Assembly (NCBI RefSeq): GCF_010537335.1
Contig: NZ_AP019711.1
Coordinates: 2,108,001 to 2,172,000 of the forward strand
From: Amedibacterium intestinale
GTDB taxonomy: Bacteria > Bacillota_I > Bacilli_A > Erysipelotrichales > Erysipelotrichaceae
Direction: 5' to 3'
DNA: 64,000 bases
The position numbers were made by a program, and so were the translations under genes. Under the pieces are notes generated by a model. It had not been told where the DNA came from. It did no database searches and saw nothing but the letters and a program-made list of their open reading frames with translations. Shown here piece after piece: positions 26,719-43,361 of this stretch (within the stretch, counting starts at the first letter, position 1; each line of letters begins with the position of its first letter).

Positions 26719-28239
26719 ATGGAATTAAAAAAATTACAAAATGGTTCAGATATTCGCGGTGTCGCGGTTGATGGAGTAGAAGGAGAAAGTGTTACTCTTA
26801 CAAAAGAAGCTGTTTATGCTTTGGCAAGAGGATTTGTAGCTTATCTTAGAAAAAAATATGGGAAAGAAGAACTTCGTATTGCGATAGGACATGATTCCAG
26901 AATCAGCGCAAAGGAATTAAAGGAATCAATTATGCAGGGATTGGTAGATGAAGGAGTGCAGGTATGTGATTGTGGACTTGCTTCTACACCATCGATGTTT
27001 ATGTCTACGGTATTTGAGGAATTTAAAGAAGATGGCGCAATCATGATTACCGCAAGTCATCTTCCTTATAATCGTAATGGTATGAAATTTTTTGATAAAG
27101 ATGGTGGCTTAAATAAAGAAGATATTAAATCATTGATTACCTTTGGAGAACAGGAAAGTTTTATAAACAAAGAAAATGGAAGTGTAGAAATAAAAGATTT
27201 GTTATCTGTATATAGTGCATTTTTAAGGGAATTAATCAAAAAGGAAGTTAATCATCCAAATACATATGATAAACCATTAAGTGGTATGAAGATTTTAGTA
27301 GATGCAGGAAATGGTGCTGGTGGTTTTTATGTAGATAAAGTATTACAGCCATTAGGGGCAGATACAAGCGGTTCTCAGTTTTTAGAACCGGATGGTATGT
27401 TTCCAAACCATATTCCAAACCCAGAAGATGCAAAAGCGATGCAAAGTATTTGTGATGCGGTAAAAACAAATCATTCTGATTTAGGAATTATCTTTGATAC
27501 CGATGTAGATAGAAGCAGTGCGGTAGATAAATATGGGCATGAAATTAGTCGTAATGCAATCGTGGCATTAGCTGCAGCACTTGTATGTGAACAACATCCA
27601 GGTACAACGATTGTAACAGATTCTGTTACAAGTGATGAATTGCATGATTTCTTAGAAAATGTATTACATGTAAAACATCTGCGTTTTAAAAGAGGATATA
27701 AAAATGTTATTAATGAAGCTGTTCGTTTAAATAAGGAAGGAATCGATTCTCAGCTTGCGATTGAAACAAGTGGACATGCGGCATTAAAAGAGAATTATTT
27801 CTTAGATGATGGTGCATATTTAGCAACAAAAATTGTGATAAAAGCTGCGAAAATGCATTTAGAAGGACACAGTCTTGATGAACTTATCAAAGAGTTAAAG
27901 CACCCATTAGAAGAAAAAGAACTTCGCTTTAAAATCACATGTGAAGATTTTGGAAGCTATGGAGATAAGGTGTTGGAGGATTTAAAAGTGTATGCAGAAA
28001 AGCATGGAGAATTTATGCTTGCACCTGTAAACCACGAAGGACTTCGTTTCTCTTTTGATAAGGAACATGGAAATGGATGGTGTCTGTTAAGAAAATCTTT
28101 GCATGATCCTATTTTGCCATGTAATATTGAATCAAATACAGAAAATGGATGCAAAGAAATTGCGAAGCATCTATATGCATTCTTAAAGAATTATAAAGAA
28201 CTGGATTTACAGGCAATGGAAGAGTTCATAAAAGAATAA
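26719..28239 (+). CDS. Phosphoglucomutase/phosphomannomutase family protein
   Basis: A 506-residue alpha-D-phosphohexomutase. Visible motifs are the N-terminal IGHDSRISA, the phosphoserine loop MITASHLPYNRNGMKFF, the metal loop FDTDVDRSSAVD and, in the last domain, a phosphate-binding region. The metal loop has DTDVDR rather than the more usual DGDGDR, and the sugar-binding loop reads ETSGHAALKENYF. These fit a bacterial phosphomannomutase-like group. It interconverts hexose-1- and hexose-6-phosphates; the preferred sugar is uncertain. TAGGAGG precedes the ATG. Confidence 0.9.
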   Translation: MELKKLQNGSDIRGVAVDGVEGESVTLTKEAVYALARGFVAYLRKKYGKEELRIAIGHDSRISAKELKESIMQGLVDEGVQVCDCGLASTPSMFMSTVFEEFKEDGAIMITASHLPYNRNGMKFFDKDGGLNKEDIKSLITFGEQESFINKENGSVEIKDLLSVYSAFLRELIKKEVNHPNTYDKPLSGMKILVDAGNGAGGFYVDKVLQPLGADTSGSQFLEPDGMFPNHIPNPEDAKAMQSICDAVKTNHSDLGIIFDTDVDRSSAVDKYGHEISRNAIVALAAALVCEQHPGTTIVTDSVTSDELHDFLENVLHVKHLRFKRGYKNVINEAVRLNKEGIDSQLAIETSGHAALKENYFLDDGAYLATKIVIKAAKMHLEGHSLDELIKELKHPLEEKELRFKITCEDFGSYGDKVLEDLKVYAEKHGEFMLAPVNHEGLRFSFDKEHGNGWCLLRKSLHDPILPCNIESNTENGCKEIAKHLYAFLKNYKELDLQAMEEFIKE

Positions 28240-28249
28240 ATATAATGGG

Positions 28250-28281
28250 AAAGTGATGTCGTAACAGATGTCACTTTTTAT
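28250..28281 (+). terminator. Intrinsic terminator
   Basis: AAAGTGA (28250-28256) pairs with TCACTTT (28271-28277) and is followed by TTA-rich sequence, just after the phosphohexomutase stop. Confidence 0.7.
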
Positions 28282-28373
28282 ATGAGAACAGCTGACAATA
28301 AAGCACCTTTCTTGACACTGGAATTTGCAAAGAGTTAAACTTTTCATGTCAAATTAAGAAAGAAGATGAAATT

Positions 28374-28787
28374 ATGAAGGTAAAGAAAAGAACATTATTA
28401 TTAATTGCCTGTTTTGTATGGCTGGCAGCAGGGTTTAATATTTTAAAAATAGGAATGCAGGTATATCCGAATTATATAAATGTAATAAATATTCTATTGT
28501 CTTTGGTCGTATTTACAGTATTTCAAGTCTTTATTTTTGGAAAACTGGTAAAGAAACATACGACAAGAATTGTTGGATATGAAGAAGAACAGCAGTTCTT
28601 TTTGAAATTTTTTGATATTCCGGCTTTTATCATTATGGCAGTTATGATGAGTGGAGGAATTTTCTTAAGATATTCAGGAATTGCACCAGAAGTATTTATT
28701 GCGGTGTTTTATACAGGGCTAGGGGCATCTTTGACGTTAGCTGGAGTGTTGTTTGGACATCAGTATATAACAGTAAAAACTTGTTAG
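28374..28787 (+). CDS. Membrane protein, unknown
   Basis: A 137-residue protein with four predicted membrane segments (about 7-27, 36-57, 79-97 and 103-125). The loop HTTRIVGYEEEQQFF and the segment FFDIPAFIIMAVMMSGGIFLR resemble a group of uncharacterised Firmicute membrane proteins, but I cannot name a function. It stands alone between two terminators. A TTGACA at 28311 may mark its promoter. Confidence 0.7.
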   Translation: MKVKKRTLLLIACFVWLAAGFNILKIGMQVYPNYINVINILLSLVVFTVFQVFIFGKLVKKHTTRIVGYEEEQQFFLKFFDIPAFIIMAVMMSGGIFLRYSGIAPEVFIAVFYTGLGASLTLAGVLFGHQYITVKTC

Positions 28788-28798
28788 AGAAAGGTAAG

Positions 28799-28837
28799 AA
28801 AAGAAAGACAATTGGATATCTGGTTGTTTTTTCTTTA
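28799..28837 (+). terminator. Intrinsic terminator
   Basis: An AAAGAAAGACAA arm pairs imperfectly with TTGTTTTTTCTTT around TTGGATATCTGG, ahead of the aminopeptidase gene. Confidence 0.6.
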
Positions 28838-28915
28838 TAGAAATTGTATACGTGATTTCTATAGTATATATGATAAAATAGAAGAAAATAGAAGAATTTC
28901 AAAGGAGGTTACAGA

Positions 28916-30310
28916 ATGAAAATTTATAAAAGAATGGAAAGTTTTAAACAGGAAGCAGCTTTGCTTGTTCCATTATATAAAGGAGATCGTATTCCAGATG
29001 AAATAACAGAATTGCTTGGATACGATGTTACAAATGATATAAGTTTAGATTATGAAACAGTTAATGAAACTTTAACAATGGGGAAAGCAGAAGTGAAAAA
29101 AATTATTTTTGCTGGACTTGGTGAGAAAGAAAAGCTGACGCGCAGCAAACTTCGTAAGTTTATGGGGAAACTTGCTCGTAAAGAAAAAGGGAAGATATGT
29201 GTATGGCTAGATAGTTTAGACGAAGATAAGATATTTGATATTGTGTATGGAATGTATTACAGCATGTATAGTTATCTTCCAAAAGAAGATGGCATACTTT
29301 CTTATGCATCTGATAAAGATGTGGAAGGTGATATTCGCAAAGCAATGTCTTGTGCAGCCGCAATCAATCATGCTCGTCATTTAGGAAATACTCCACCAAA
29401 CCATATGCATCCAGAAGATGTAGCAAACGATGCGAAAAGAATGGCAGAAAATCTTGGACTTCGTTATGAAATCTTAACGAATAAAGAATTAAAGGAAATG
29501 GGTGCAGGTGCACTTCTTGGTGTAAATCAGGGTTCCGCGCATGAAGCTCGTTTGATTACTTTATGGTATCAGGGAGATGGAGATGCTCCTTATACCGCAC
29601 TGGTAGGAAAAGGGATTACATTTGACTCTGGTGGATATAATTTAAAAAGTGCTGCAGGAATGCATTGGATGAAATTAGATATGTGTGGAGGAGCAAATGT
29701 ACTAGGTGCTATGCAGTGGCTTGCGACGAAAAAAGTAAAAGCCAATGTGATGGCAGTAGTAGCCGCAACAGAAAATATGATTGGTCCAGATGCCTACACT
29801 TGTGACAGCGTGTTGACATCACTAAGTGGAAAAACAATTGAGATTACAAACACAGATGCAGAAGGACGTTTGATTTTATGTGATGCGATTACTTATGCAC
29901 AGCAAAAAGGGGCAAAACGTATTATTGATGTTGCAACATTGACTGGAGCAGTCATTGGAGCATTAGGTACAACGTATACCGGTGTGTTTACCAATAGTGA
30001 TGCTTTTTATCAAGAGTTGAAACATGCAGCTGAAAAAACAGAAGAAAAAATATGGCAGCTTCCTGTAGATGAAGATTTCCATTCACAAATACGATTAAGT
30101 GATGTGGCGGATATGGTTAATTCTGTTTCTGGTGGAAAAGGAGGGGCAAGCCTTGCGGCGGCCTTCCTTGAAGAATTTATAGAAGATGGCATTGAGTGGA
30201 TTCACTTAGATATAGCTGGAAGTGCCGATACAGATAATGGGGAAGGATATCGCACAAAAGGCGCCACAGGAGCTATGGTAGAAACAATGGCTGCCTTGTT
30301 TGAAAAATAA
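28916..30310 (+). CDS. M17 leucyl aminopeptidase
   Basis: A 464-residue cytosolic zinc/manganese aminopeptidase that removes N-terminal residues from peptides. The catalytic C-terminal domain shows GNTPPNHMHPED, VGKGITFDSGGYNLK (metal-binding Lys and Asp), KLDMCGGANVLG, and the signature NTDAEGRLIL. The N-terminal domain is divergent as usual. AAAGGAGG precedes the ATG. It is single and followed by a terminator. Confidence 0.95.
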   Translation: MKIYKRMESFKQEAALLVPLYKGDRIPDEITELLGYDVTNDISLDYETVNETLTMGKAEVKKIIFAGLGEKEKLTRSKLRKFMGKLARKEKGKICVWLDSLDEDKIFDIVYGMYYSMYSYLPKEDGILSYASDKDVEGDIRKAMSCAAAINHARHLGNTPPNHMHPEDVANDAKRMAENLGLRYEILTNKELKEMGAGALLGVNQGSAHEARLITLWYQGDGDAPYTALVGKGITFDSGGYNLKSAAGMHWMKLDMCGGANVLGAMQWLATKKVKANVMAVVAATENMIGPDAYTCDSVLTSLSGKTIEITNTDAEGRLILCDAITYAQQKGAKRIIDVATLTGAVIGALGTTYTGVFTNSDAFYQELKHAAEKTEEKIWQLPVDEDFHSQIRLSDVADMVNSVSGGKGGASLAAAFLEEFIEDGIEWIHLDIAGSADTDNGEGYRTKGATGAMVETMAALFEK

Positions 30311-30318
30311 ATATAAAT

Positions 30319-30357
30319 GATGAAAAAGATTGTGTAGTAACATGATCTTTTTTCTTT
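30319..30357 (+). terminator. Intrinsic terminator of the aminopeptidase gene
   Basis: AAAAAGAT pairs with ATCTTTTT around a 14-base loop, then T-rich sequence. Confidence 0.7.
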
Positions 30358-30368
30358 TATCCTATCTT

Positions 30369-30390
30369 AAATCACATGAAAATCACATGA
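30369..30390 (+). repeat. Tandem 11-bp repeat
   Basis: AAATCACATGA occurs twice head to tail, one helical turn apart, in the 270-base gap before upp. A TATAAT at 30523-30528 is the likely -10 of the upp-atp operon. No riboswitch was recognised in the gap. Confidence 0.5.
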
Positions 30391-30587
30391 AAAACAGGTG
30401 TTTAAACAACAATTTGATGTATGCTAATCATGGATTGTTGAATACTATCAGGGGAAAGCGATTTCTTTCACATTTTTTATGAAATAGAGAGTGAAAAAAG
30501 GTAAAAGAAGGATAAAACATGTTATAATGATTCTGATGTGAAACAGTTTGGATAAGGCTTATAGATCCAAAAAAAGAGGTGTTAAAT

Positions 30588-31211
30588 ATGTTGAAAGTTT
30601 TACAGCATCCTTTGATTACGCATAAGTTGACACAAATGCGAAAAAAAGAAACAAAAACAAAAGATTTTCGCCAAAATCTAGATGAAATAGCAGGTTTGAT
30701 GGCCTATGAAATCACTAGAGATTTACCTATGAAAGATGTGGAAATTGAAACACCGATCACATCCTTCACTACACAGGAAATGGAAAAAGATATCGTACTT
30801 GTTCCTATTCTTCGTGCAGGTCTTGGGATGGTAAATGGGATCTCTAATCTGATACCGACCGTGAAGATTGCACATATTGGGTTATATCGTGATGAGGAAA
30901 CCCTAGAACCGCATACCTATTTTGAGAAATATCCAAAAAAGGTAAGCGATGCAATTGTGATGATCGTTGATCCTATGCTGGCAACAGGAGGAAGTGCGAT
31001 TGCGGCAATTGACATGGTAAAGAAACAGGGGGCAAAAAATATCCGCCTGGTATGTCTTGTAGGTGCTCCAGAAGGTGTACATGCAGTAGAGGAAAAACAT
31101 CCAGATGTTGATATTTATTTGGCTGCTTTAGATGAAAAACTGAATGAGCATGGATATATCGTACCTGGTCTAGGAGATGCTGGAGATCGTATATTTGGTA
31201 CACAGGAATGA
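30588..31211 (+). CDS. upp: Uracil phosphoribosyltransferase
   Basis: Converts uracil and PRPP to UMP in pyrimidine salvage. The 207-residue protein starts [18 protein letters not shown] and has [13 protein letters not shown], the PRPP loop [17 protein letters not shown] and the uracil-binding C-terminus [18 protein letters not shown] chose the ATG at 30588 after AAAAAGAGG, since the in-frame GTG at 30579 falls inside that site. It leads the ATP synthase operon, an arrangement seen in other Firmicutes, and overlaps the next gene by four bases. Confidence 0.97.
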   Translation: MLKVLQHPLITHKLTQMRKKETKTKDFRQNLDEIAGLMAYEITRDLPMKDVEIETPITSFTTQEMEKDIVLVPILRAGLGMVNGISNLIPTVKIAHIGLYRDEETLEPHTYFEKYPKKVSDAIVMIVDPMLATGGSAIAAIDMVKKQGAKNIRLVCLVGAPEGVHAVEEKHPDVDIYLAALDEKLNEHGYIVPGLGDAGDRIFGTQE

Positions 31212-31396
31212 AAGAGTATTATAAAGCAATGAAGTTTTTATCGAGCTTGTTTATAAGCTGTCTTCTAGCAGTACTTATAGGTATTTGGCTGGATAAAAAA
31301 CTGCATTGTATACCAGTATTTCTGCTGGTATTTTTAGCTTATGCGTTGCTTGCGAATTTTTATCTGCTGCTGAAAGGAATGAAAGAAGATGAATGA
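31208..31396 (+). CDS. AtpZ/AtpI-like small membrane protein of the ATP synthase operon
   Basis: A 62-residue protein with two membrane helices separated by [12 protein letters not shown]. The helix-LDK-helix pattern matches the ATPase gene 1 family (AtpZ), which often precedes atpI and is linked to cation uptake or ATP synthase assembly. It overlaps upp by ATGA and the next gene by eight bases. The short length and lack of a full signature make the family call moderate. Confidence 0.65.
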   Translation: MKEYYKAMKFLSSLFISCLLAVLIGIWLDKKLHCIPVFLLVFLAYALLANFYLLLKGMKEDE

Positions 31397-31760
31397 AACA
31401 GCGAACTTAAAAAAAGAAATCCGAAGAATCAGTCTTTCTTTAAGTGTAGCTGCTGCACTTGTATCTTCTGTTATTTTCAAAGACAGTTTTTCCAGCATAG
31501 GTGTAGGAATTCTGATTGGAACTTTAAGCGGTTTGATTGGATTCAACATGATCGTGCGTATGAGTGAATCTATTGAGCTTTATGAAGATGCTTCTAAAGC
31601 GGGGTATGCAGGCTATCTTAGACGTTATGTTATCTATGCGTTGATTTTTGGTCTGTCTGCCTGGCGTGGTGTGAATGTTATTGCGTTATTAGCTGGTATG
31701 CTCTGTCATAAAGCTTCCATTCTATTGTATGTGTTTCTACACAGAAAGGAGGATGATTAG
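31389..31760 (+). CDS. atpI: ATP synthase subunit I
   Basis: A 123-residue four-helix membrane protein between the AtpZ-like gene and subunit a. It has the layout of AtpI, which helps assemble the c-ring. Helices lie at about 16-28, 36-53, 75-91 and 96-117. Sequence is weakly conserved in this family, so the call rests largely on position and topology. Confidence 0.75.
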   Translation: MNETANLKKEIRRISLSLSVAAALVSSVIFKDSFSSIGVGILIGTLSGLIGFNMIVRMSESIELYEDASKAGYAGYLRRYVIYALIFGLSAWRGVNVIALLAGMLCHKASILLYVFLHRKEDD

Positions 31761-32455
31761 TGGCTATCGAATTGGTAATCGGCACAACAAAAATTGTGAT
31801 ACATGAATCCATTGTAAACTGGTTGATTCTATGTGTGCTGATGTCGATTTTCTTTATCGTTGCAGGTAAGAAAATCAAAAAAGCAGATCCAAGGGTGGCT
31901 CCAAAAGGGTTTGTACTTTTATGTGAATGCGTCGCAAAACTGGGAACAGGAATTATTTCTGGAAACCTGGGAAAACGTACGCGAGCGTATATTCCTTTCT
32001 TTGGAACACTAATCTTCATGATGGCTCCCTCTAACCTGTTAGGGTTGATAGGGTTACAGCCGCCAACATCAAACCTAAGTGTCAATGTAACACTTGCGGT
32101 CATGATGTTTTTGTTGATTCAGTTTGTTGGACTGAAAGAAAAAGGCGTTGGTGGAAGACTAAAAGAACTAATGGATCCTTTCTTTTTATTCCTTCCATTA
32201 AATGTTCTAGGTGATTTAGCATTGCCTGTGTCTTTGTCCTTGCGTTTATTTGGTAACCTTTTAGCTGGTACCATTATCACAGGGCTTGTGTACACGCTGA
32301 TGAAGTCTTTGATGCCGTTTGGGGTATTGGGATTAGCCTTTACACCATTTCTGCATTCATACTTCGACATTTTTTCAGGTCTTATTCAGACCTATATCTT
32401 CTTTACACTGGCAAGTTTCTTCTTGAGTGAATCGTATGCAAGTGAAGAAGAATAA
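31760..32455 (+). CDS. atpB: ATP synthase subunit a
   Basis: A 231-residue membrane subunit forming the ion half-channels beside the c-ring. It shows five to six hydrophobic helices. The essential arginine is in LSLRLFGNLLAGTII, and the last helix has FDIFSGLIQTYIFFTLASFF. GTG start at 31760 overlaps the atpI stop (TAGTG). An acidic tail SYASEEE ends the protein. Confidence 0.95.
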   Translation: MAIELVIGTTKIVIHESIVNWLILCVLMSIFFIVAGKKIKKADPRVAPKGFVLLCECVAKLGTGIISGNLGKRTRAYIPFFGTLIFMMAPSNLLGLIGLQPPTSNLSVNVTLAVMMFLLIQFVGLKEKGVGGRLKELMDPFFLFLPLNVLGDLALPVSLSLRLFGNLLAGTIITGLVYTLMKSLMPFGVLGLAFTPFLHSYFDIFSGLIQTYIFFTLASFFLSESYASEEE

Positions 32456-32471
32456 GCTATCAAATATTTAG

Positions 32472-32732
<261 letters not shown>

Positions 32733-32763
32733 TACATACAAAAACCATAAGGAGGTTTAGCAG

Positions 32764-33282
32764 ATGAACATTGATATTACGAATTACCTGCGTATAAACC
32801 CTGTAGATATGGCTCTTGTTTGTATTTCAACATTTATTATCTGTTTGGTTGCGAAACATTTTTTCTGGGATGTGATTTTAGATTATTTCCAAAAAAGAAG
32901 CGATGCGATTCAGGCGGATATTGATGCAGGAAATCTTGCTCGTAAAGAAGGAGAATCTTTCAAAGAGCAGTATGAGACACAGATGGCAAATGCCAGAAGC
33001 GATGCTCATGAGATTTTAGAAAGTGCAAAACGCAGTGCTTCAGCAGAGAAAAAAGATATTCTTGCACAGGCACGTAAAGAAGCGGATAGCATGAAAGAAA
33101 AAGCAATGCAGGATATCGAACGCGAAAAAGTTCGTTCACAGAAAGAAATGAAACAGACAATTACAGATGTTGCATTTGAGGCTGCAGGAAAAATCGTTGG
33201 GAAAGAGCTTAGCGAAGAACAGCAGAAAAAATATGTGGATGAGTTTATTGAACGTGCAGGTGATGACTCATGGCAGGCGTAG
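32764..33282 (+). CDS. atpF: ATP synthase subunit b
   Basis: A 172-residue peripheral-stalk subunit: one N-terminal membrane segment (about 15-33, ALVCISTFIICLVAKHFFW) followed by a long charged coiled coil (for example KRSDAIQADIDAGNLARKEG). It dimerises and links subunit a to the delta and alpha subunits. It overlaps atpH by 13 bases. AAGGAGG precedes the ATG. Confidence 0.94.
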   Translation: MNIDITNYLRINPVDMALVCISTFIICLVAKHFFWDVILDYFQKRSDAIQADIDAGNLARKEGESFKEQYETQMANARSDAHEILESAKRSASAEKKDILAQARKEADSMKEKAMQDIEREKVRSQKEMKQTITDVAFEAAGKIVGKELSEEQQKKYVDEFIERAGDDSWQA

Positions 33283-33809
33283 TTAGCAAAAGCTATTGCG
33301 ATGCGATTTTTTCATTGGCACAGGAAGAAGGAAAGCTTGATTTGTATAAAGAACAGCTTGATCTTGTGGCAGAAAATGTAAAACAGGATGCGAACTATCG
33401 TGCTGTTATGGCACATCCAAAAATCAGTAAAGAAGAAAAGAAAGAACTGCTTGTGAAAGTATATGGAGATGCAATCGATCCTATGCTTTTAAACTTTTTA
33501 AAATTACTGGTAGATAAAGGACGTTTTCGTTTTATTGAAGAAATTGTAAAAGAATATACGAAAGAATATAACAAAGTAAATAACATCCAGGTTGTTTATG
33601 TGAAGAGTGCGGCTTCTTTAAGTGAGGAAGAAGTAGCTCGTTTAAAAGCGACACTGGAAAAGAAATTAAATAAAAAAGTAGATTTTGTGTTATCTGTAGA
33701 TAGTGATTTGATTGCGGGTATCCGTATGAAAATCAATGACCAGATTATTGATAACAGTGCCAGAGGAAAACTGGAACGTTTGAAAGGAACTGTACAAAAT
33801 CTTTCATAA
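33270..33809 (+). CDS. atpH: ATP synthase subunit delta
   Basis: A 179-residue stalk subunit that caps the alpha-beta hexamer. The N-terminal helix bundle starts VVSKSYCDAIFSLAQEEGKL, and the C-terminal region has the family stretch LIAGIRMKINDQIIDNSARGKL. The ATG lies inside the end of atpF, so translation is coupled. Confidence 0.94.
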   Translation: MAGVVSKSYCDAIFSLAQEEGKLDLYKEQLDLVAENVKQDANYRAVMAHPKISKEEKKELLVKVYGDAIDPMLLNFLKLLVDKGRFRFIEEIVKEYTKEYNKVNNIQVVYVKSAASLSEEEVARLKATLEKKLNKKVDFVLSVDSDLIAGIRMKINDQIIDNSARGKLERLKGTVQNLS

Positions 33810-33831
33810 ACCATAAATAAGCGAGGTGAAT

Positions 33832-35355
33832 ATGGTGAGTTTAAGACCAGAAGAAATCAGCAAGCTAATCAAAGAGCAGATTCGTCGCTATGATGAAGAA
33901 CTAGAAGTTGGAGAAACAGGTAGTGTTATTACCATTGGTGATGGTATTGCTCTTGTACATGGTTTGCAGAATGCGATGTCTGGAGAACTTCTGCTATTCC
34001 CACATGATGTGTATGGAATGGTATTAAACCTTGAAGAGGAACATGTCGGAGCCGTATTGATGGGTGATGATAGTGGAATCAAAGAGGGAGACGAAGTAAA
34101 ACGTACAGGAAAAATTGTTGAAGTTCCTGTTGGAGATATGATGCTTGGACGTGTTGTAAATGCACTTGGACAGGCAATTGATGGAGGAGCACCAATTACA
34201 TCAGATGTTTATCGTCCGGTAGAACGTGTGGCTCCAGGGGTTATGACACGTAAAAGTGTACATCAGCCTATTCAGACAGGGTTGAAGATCATTGACTCTA
34301 TGATTCCAATTGGGAAAGGACAGCGTGAGCTGATTATCGGAGATAGACAGACTGGTAAAACAGCAATTGCGATTGATACGATCCTGAATCAAAAAGGAAA
34401 AAATGTAAAATGTATTTATGTTGCGATTGGACAAAAAGCAAGTACGGTTGCCCAAATCGTAGAAAAATTAAGAAGTCATGGAGCAATGGAATATACAACG
34501 ATTGTTTCCGCAACAGCAAGTGAAGCAGCTCCTTTACAATACATTGCACCATATGCAGGATGTGCTATTGGGGAAGAATGGATGGAAAAAGGAGAAGACG
34601 TTTTAATTATCTATGATGATTTGAGTAAACATGCGGTAGCTTATCGTACAATGTCTTTACTTTTAAAACGTCCACCAGGACGTGAAGCTTATCCTGGAGA
34701 TGTTTTCTATCTGCATTCTCGTCTTTTGGAACGTGCAGCAAAACTTAATGATGAATTGGGGGGAGGAAGTTTAACAGCTCTACCAATCATTGAAACACAG
34801 GCAGGAGATATTTCTGCTTATATCCCAACAAATGTTATTTCTATTACGGATGGACAAATTTTCTTACAGACAGAATTGTTTAACAGTGGTGTTCGTCCAG
34901 CAGTAGACAGTGGATTAAGTGTATCTCGTGTTGGTAGTGCAGCGCAGGTAAAAGCAATGAAACAGGTAAGCGGTTCTTTAAAACTTGAACTTGCTCAATT
35001 TAGAGAAATGCAGGCATTCGCAAAATTTGGTAGTGACTTAGATAGTGCGACTGCAGAAACATTGGCACATGGAGAACGTTTGACAAAGCTGCTAATTCAA
35101 AATCAGTATGATCCAATGCCGGTATCTCATCAGGTAGTTTCTTTATTTGCGGCAAAAAATAAATTCTTGAAACCGGTCAAAGTAGAACAGGTTAGTCTAT
35201 ATGAAAAAGAAATGTTGAAATATATGGAACGTGAACACAGTGATATTCTTCGTGAAATTGAAGAAAAAGAAGCATTGGATGATGCTTTAAGTGCGCGTAT
35301 TACTGATGCATTGACCGCTTTTGAAAAAGAATTTAAAAATATGATGGAAGCGTAA
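33832..35355 (+). CDS. atpA: ATP synthase subunit alpha
   Basis: A 507-residue non-catalytic nucleotide-binding F1 subunit. The P-loop is [13 protein letters not shown] and the family signature [13 protein letters not shown] is present near residue 365. I chose ATG 33832, five bases after GCGAGG; a GTG at 33826 overlaps that site and a GTG at 33835 is also possible. It is four bases from atpG. Confidence 0.98.
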   Translation: MVSLRPEEISKLIKEQIRRYDEELEVGETGSVITIGDGIALVHGLQNAMSGELLLFPHDVYGMVLNLEEEHVGAVLMGDDSGIKEGDEVKRTGKIVEVPVGDMMLGRVVNALGQAIDGGAPITSDVYRPVERVAPGVMTRKSVHQPIQTGLKIIDSMIPIGKGQRELIIGDRQTGKTAIAIDTILNQKGKNVKCIYVAIGQKASTVAQIVEKLRSHGAMEYTTIVSATASEAAPLQYIAPYAGCAIGEEWMEKGEDVLIIYDDLSKHAVAYRTMSLLLKRPPGREAYPGDVFYLHSRLLERAAKLNDELGGGSLTALPIIETQAGDISAYIPTNVISITDGQIFLQTELFNSGVRPAVDSGLSVSRVGSAAQVKAMKQVSGSLKLELAQFREMQAFAKFGSDLDSATAETLAHGERLTKLLIQNQYDPMPVSHQVVSLFAAKNKFLKPVKVEQVSLYEKEMLKYMEREHSDILREIEEKEALDDALSARITDALTAFEKEFKNMMEA

Positions 35356-35359
35356 GCGT

Positions 35360-37611
<2,252 letters not shown>

Positions 37612-37614
37612 TAT

Positions 37615-38010
37615 ATGATAAAATTAAAAATCATAACACCTTTAGGATTATATAAAGAGTGCGAAGTTGCTTCTGTGCATGTTGCAACAGTAGATGGAGA
37701 AACTACCATACTCCCTAACCATATGCCAATTGTGGCTATGTTGAAGACGTGTGAATGTATTTTGGAAGAAAATAAAGAAAAGAAACACTATGCTCTTGCA
37801 GGAGGTATTTTACAATTTCATGACAACGAAATGCGTATTTTAAGTGATGCGATAGAAGGTCAACATGAAATTGATATTGAACGCGCAAGAAGAGCAAAAG
37901 AAAGAGCAGAAAAAAGGCTGGCAAAGAAGGATGAAAAAACAAACATCAATCGTGCAGAAGTGGCTCTTACAAAAGCAGTAAACCGAATCAAAGTGTATGA
38001 ACATCACTAA
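37615..38010 (+). CDS. atpC: ATP synthase subunit epsilon
   Basis: A 131-residue subunit that joins the gamma shaft to the c-ring and can inhibit ATP hydrolysis. The N-terminal beta sandwich has ITPLGLYKECEVASVHVATVDG and LPNHMPIVAML; the C-terminal helical hairpin is rich in Ala, Arg and Glu (ARRAKERAEKRLAKK). It closes the operon three bases after atpD and is followed by a strong terminator. Confidence 0.96.
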   Translation: MIKLKIITPLGLYKECEVASVHVATVDGETTILPNHMPIVAMLKTCECILEENKEKKHYALAGGILQFHDNEMRILSDAIEGQHEIDIERARRAKERAEKRLAKKDEKTNINRAEVALTKAVNRIKVYEHH

Positions 38011-38013
38011 AAG

Positions 38014-38057
38014 AAAAACTCCGCTATTGGATGAATGTCCAAAAGCGGAGTTTTTGT
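38014..38057 (+). terminator. Intrinsic terminator of the atp operon
   Basis: AAAAACTCCGCT pairs with AGCGGAGTTTTT across a loop of about 18 bases. It separates the atp and rRNA operons. Confidence 0.9.
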
Positions 38058-38142
38058 ATGAAAAACAAATTCATAAGGAGGCAGTTTAAAGTGCTGCAGG
38101 AAAAGAGAAAAGAAAAAAAGTAAAAAAAAGAGTAAAAAAATG

Positions 38143-38171
38143 TTGACATAGGTTAAAGTGGGTGGTAATAT
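38143..38171 (+). promoter_or_regulatory. rRNA operon promoter
   Basis: TTGACA (38143-38148), a 17-base spacer and TAATAT (38166-38171), preceded by a long A-rich tract (38095-38140) like an UP element. The leader to 38297 includes a GATCTTTGAAAACTAAACA-like processing/antitermination stretch that recurs in the 16S-23S spacer. Confidence 0.75.
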
Positions 38172-38297
38172 ATACGAGCACCAAGCGAGAGAGCTTGGCT
38201 CGGTCTTTGAAAACTAAACAGGAAACGTCAATTTCAAACAATGAAAAAGATAACAAAGTAAAAGAAGAAACGTTAGCAGAAAACGTTTTGAGCTAAA

Positions 38298-39842
<1,545 letters not shown>

Positions 39843-40019
39843 AAGGAGAAAGAGTGTAGAGAAAGATATTTCCTGTTTGGTTTTGGAAGGCTGAGAAGCA
39901 TTCCGAATCGATCTTTGAAAACTGAATAACAGAAGACATAACAGAAGGTCTATAACGAAAAGTTGTAAGAAATTCACGAGTTGAAGTTAAACAAACAGAA
40001 AACTCAAAGCTAAGCTAAT
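39843..40019 (+). other. 16S-23S spacer without tRNA
   Basis: About 177 bases holding the GATCTTTGAAAACTGAATAA box but no cloverleaf sequence; this copy carries neither tRNA-Ile nor tRNA-Ala. Confidence 0.85.
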
Positions 40020-42917
<2,898 letters not shown>

Positions 42918-42961
42918 AATGTTGACTGTTGTTCAGTTTTGAAGGTTCGAACCTTCAGGGA

Positions 42962-43076
42962 TCTGGTGATGATGGCGAAGTGGACACACCTGTTCTCATC
43001 CCGAACACAGAAGTTAAGCACTTCAGCGGCGACAATATCCAGACGTGCTCTGGTGAAGATAGCACGTCGCCAGTTC
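42962..43076 (+). rRNA. rrf: 5S ribosomal RNA
   Basis: The core CCCGAACACAGAAGTTAAG is typical. Helix I pairs CTGGTGA (42964-42970) with TCGCCAG (43066-43072), which fixes the ends within a few bases. It is followed by terminators. Confidence 0.95.
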
Positions 43077-43082
43077 CTTTTT

Positions 43083-43135
43083 GAGCCTTGCGGCTCTTTT
43101 TTTATATCATGGTTCTACACCATGGCTTTTTTTAT
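43083..43135 (+). terminator. Two consecutive rRNA operon terminators
   Basis: GAGCC/GGCTC with TTGC loop and a T run (43083-43104), then ATGGT/ACCAT and another T run (43108-43135). Beyond them to 43361 I see no gene, only AT-rich sequence with an imperfect inverted repeat (43211-43226 with 43276-43290) and a hairpin at 43338-43365 that can end the leftward gene. Confidence 0.8.
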
Positions 43136-43361
43136 TTGATGGCGTTTAGTGAAGAAATGAGTGTATAAGTTGATATTTTATAACAAATAAAACTAGAATG
43201 CATAAAAAGGGGCATTTTAGAGGTCTTAGAACGTGTTTTTGTTAAGGGATATGATTTTAGTTTATTTTATTAAAATCACCTCTTAAAGTGCCTTAAAATG
43301 GCGGATACTATTAACATAGTAGTATTCATAAAAAAATAAACAGGTTATTTGAACCTGCTTA

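Noticed and set aside
43136-43361. Possible mobile element remnant or attachment site after the rRNA operon
   Set aside because: Only an imperfect inverted repeat and a terminator-like hairpin are present; there is no transposase, integrase or target duplication.
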